This document shows, piece by piece, positions 4,987 to 6,222 of a DNA stretch of 6,222 nt (positions are counted from its first letter, which is position 1; every line of letters begins with the position of its first letter). Origin of the DNA: Acidobacteriota bacterium. Its GTDB lineage: Bacteria; Acidobacteriota; Terriglobia; Terriglobales; Acidobacteriaceae. Position numbers and translations under genes: made by a program. The stretch spans positions 1 to 6,222 of the forward strand of contig QIAI01000358.1 in NCBI GenBank assembly GCA_003224995.1, in the 5' to 3' direction. The notes beneath the pieces were generated by a model. The model was not told the DNA's origin, did no database searches, and was given only the letters and a program-made list of their open reading frames with translations.

Positions 4987-6222
4987 GGTTGGTTGCACCA
5001 GTGGAGCTTTCGCGTCTCTCCGCACACCGCGAAAACGCAAGCGCATGCGATCCATATAGAGGTAGACGACTGGAGTGGTGAACAGCGTGAGCATCTGGCT
5101 CACGATGAGGCCACCGACGATAGTGATGCCAAGGGGCCGGTGCAACTCAGAACCCGTGCCGGTTCCGAGCGCGAGAGGCAGGCCGGCAAGCAAGGCGGCC
5201 ATGGTGGTCATCATGATGGGACGGAAGCGCATGATGCAAGCCTGATAGATCGCATCCTCGGAACTTTTGTTATCTTTTCGCTCCGCATCGAGGGCAAAGT
5301 CGATCATCATGATGGCATTTTTCTTGACGATCCCGATGAGCAACAGAACTCCGATGAGGGCGATGACGTTAAGGTCATTGCGGGTCAGCAGGAGTGCCAA
5401 AAGTGCGCCCACGCCGGCCGACGGCAAAGTGGAGAGAATGGTGATGGGGTGAATGTAACTTTCATACAAAATGCCCAAGACGATGTAGACCGCGGCGAGA
5501 GCGGCAAGGATGAGGATGGGCTCACTGGATAGCGAACTCTGAAATGCAGCGGCGGTTCCCTGGAAGCTGGCATGAATGGTGCTGGGTAAATGCAAGTCGC
5601 GGCTGGCACCTTCGATCAACTGGGTCGCTTCTCCCAAGGAAACACCCTCGGCGAGATTGAACGAAAGAGTGACGGACGGAAACTGTGCCTGGTGGTTGAC
5701 AGCCAGAGGAGTGTTCGAGGGTTCGTAGTGGCAGAACGTCGATAAGGGCACCAACGTCCCTGACTTGGATGGAACGTAAACGCTCTGCAGAGCATCCGGG
5801 GTTTGCTGGTAACGGGGGTCCACCTCCATGATGACGTGATACTGGTTCAGCTGTTCGTAAATGGTGGAGACCTGGGCTTGCCCGAATGCCTGATAAAGAG
5901 CGGCATCGACGGACTTGGGCTGAATGCCTAAACGAGCAGCGGTGTCGCGATCAATTACCACGCGTGCTTCCAGGCCGCGATTCTGCTGATCGGTGTTGAC
6001 GTCCTTCAACTGGCGCAACTGGCGAAGCTTCGCCAGAACTTTGGGACCCCATGCGTTCAAATCATCGAGGTTTTCAGATTGCAGGGTGTACTGATACTGC
6101 GCATTGCCCATGCGGCCTCCAATCTGGAGGTCCTGTGCGGATTGCAGGTACAGCGTCGAACCGGGAACATGAGCAAGTTTGCCACGCAAGCGACCGATGA
6201 CCTGGTCAGCGCTGATCTTACG
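4984..6222 (-). CDS. RND multidrug efflux transporter, MdtB/MdtC-like (C-terminal part; N-terminus beyond right edge)
   Basis: The 412 residues seen are the C-terminal ~40% of a protein of about 1,020-1,050 residues; the frame is open through the right edge. RND pumps of this class are inner-membrane proton-driven exporters that work as trimers with a periplasmic adaptor and an outer-membrane channel. The fragment starts in the second large periplasmic loop (GRLRGKLAHVPGSTLYLQ, then DLQIGGRMGNAQYQYTLQ), with MdtC-like blocks DVNTDQQNRG, GQAQVSTIYEQLNQYHVIME and VDPRYQQTPDAL. It continues with TM8 (about 235-257, VYIVLGILYESYIHP), TM9, TM10 with GIVKKNAIMMIDFA (about 297-310), TM11 after CIMRFRPIMMTT, and TM12 (about 364-389, ITIVGGLIVSQMLTLFTTPVVYL). 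The cytoplasmic tail after MRLRFRG is short. A TTG at 6189 is not the start, because conserved sequence continues upstream of it. The stop codon TAG (4986-4984) lies within the terminal repeat of the neighbouring element. The drug substrates cannot be told from this fragment. Confidence 0.95.
   Translation of the reverse strand, partial: RKISADQVIGRLRGKLAHVPGSTLYLQSAQDLQIGGRMGNAQYQYTLQSENLDDLNAWGPKVLAKLRQLRQLKDVNTDQQNRGLEARVVIDRDTAARLGIQPKSVDAALYQAFGQAQVSTIYEQLNQYHVIMEVDPRYQQTPDALQSVYVPSKSGTLVPLSTFCHYEPSNTPLAVNHQAQFPSVTLSFNLAEGVSLGEATQLIEGASRDLHLPSTIHASFQGTAAAFQSSLSSEPILILAALAAVYIVLGILYESYIHPITILSTLPSAGVGALLALLLTRNDLNVIALIGVLLLIGIVKKNAIMMIDFALDAERKDNKSSEDAIYQACIMRFRPIMMTTMAALLAGLPLALGTGTGSELHRPLGITIVGGLIVSQMLTLFTTPVVYLYMDRMRLRFRGVRRDAKAPLVQPT

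Overview
The window looks like chromosomal DNA of a Gram-negative bacterium, most likely an acidobacterium (Acidobacteriota, Terriglobia-like). This is inferred from the moderately GC-rich coding style, outer-membrane and RND-type envelope proteins, and intergenic repeats carrying the CTCCGCTTCGCTCCG...GGGATGACAG signature that I associate with acidobacterial genomes. No rRNA or marker gene is present, so the assignment is an inference.

Layout. Positions 1-3117 (minus strand) hold a probable three-gene operon, read right to left. First is a secreted monoheme cytochrome fused to an outer-membrane beta-barrel (1720-3117), resembling the Cyc2-type cytochrome-porins. After 48 bp comes an exported protein with a Pro-rich linker, coiled coil and C-terminal bacterial SH3 domain (670-1671). 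It overlaps by 4 bp (ATGA) a second exported protein with a coiled coil, which runs off the left edge (1-673). Positions 3118-3472 are an AT-rich divergent control region with candidate promoters on both strands and a 6-5-6 inverted repeat. Positions 3473-4405 (plus) encode heme O synthase (CtaB/CyoE). Positions 4406-4983 lie between convergent genes and are almost entirely repeats. Two related MITE-like elements are bounded by TAGTGTCC/GGACACTA inverted repeats (138 and 207 bp). They differ mainly by expansion of an internal 35-bp unit, and between them lie short hairpin repeats and a 25-bp motif repeated three times. Positions 4984-6222 (minus) are the C-terminal part of an MdtB/MdtC-like RND efflux pump, cut by the right edge. 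Its TAG stop codon lies inside the terminal repeat of the second element.

How the parts may work together. The cytochrome-porin would place one c-type heme at an outer-membrane pore, a design known from extracellular Fe(II) oxidation. The SH3/coiled-coil proteins behind it could be periplasmic or wall-associated partners. Heme O synthase, divergently transcribed from the same control region, supplies the precursor of the terminal-oxidase heme. Together these suggest an electron-transfer locus, but the electron donor is not shown by the sequence. The RND pump is separated by the repeat cluster and is probably unrelated.
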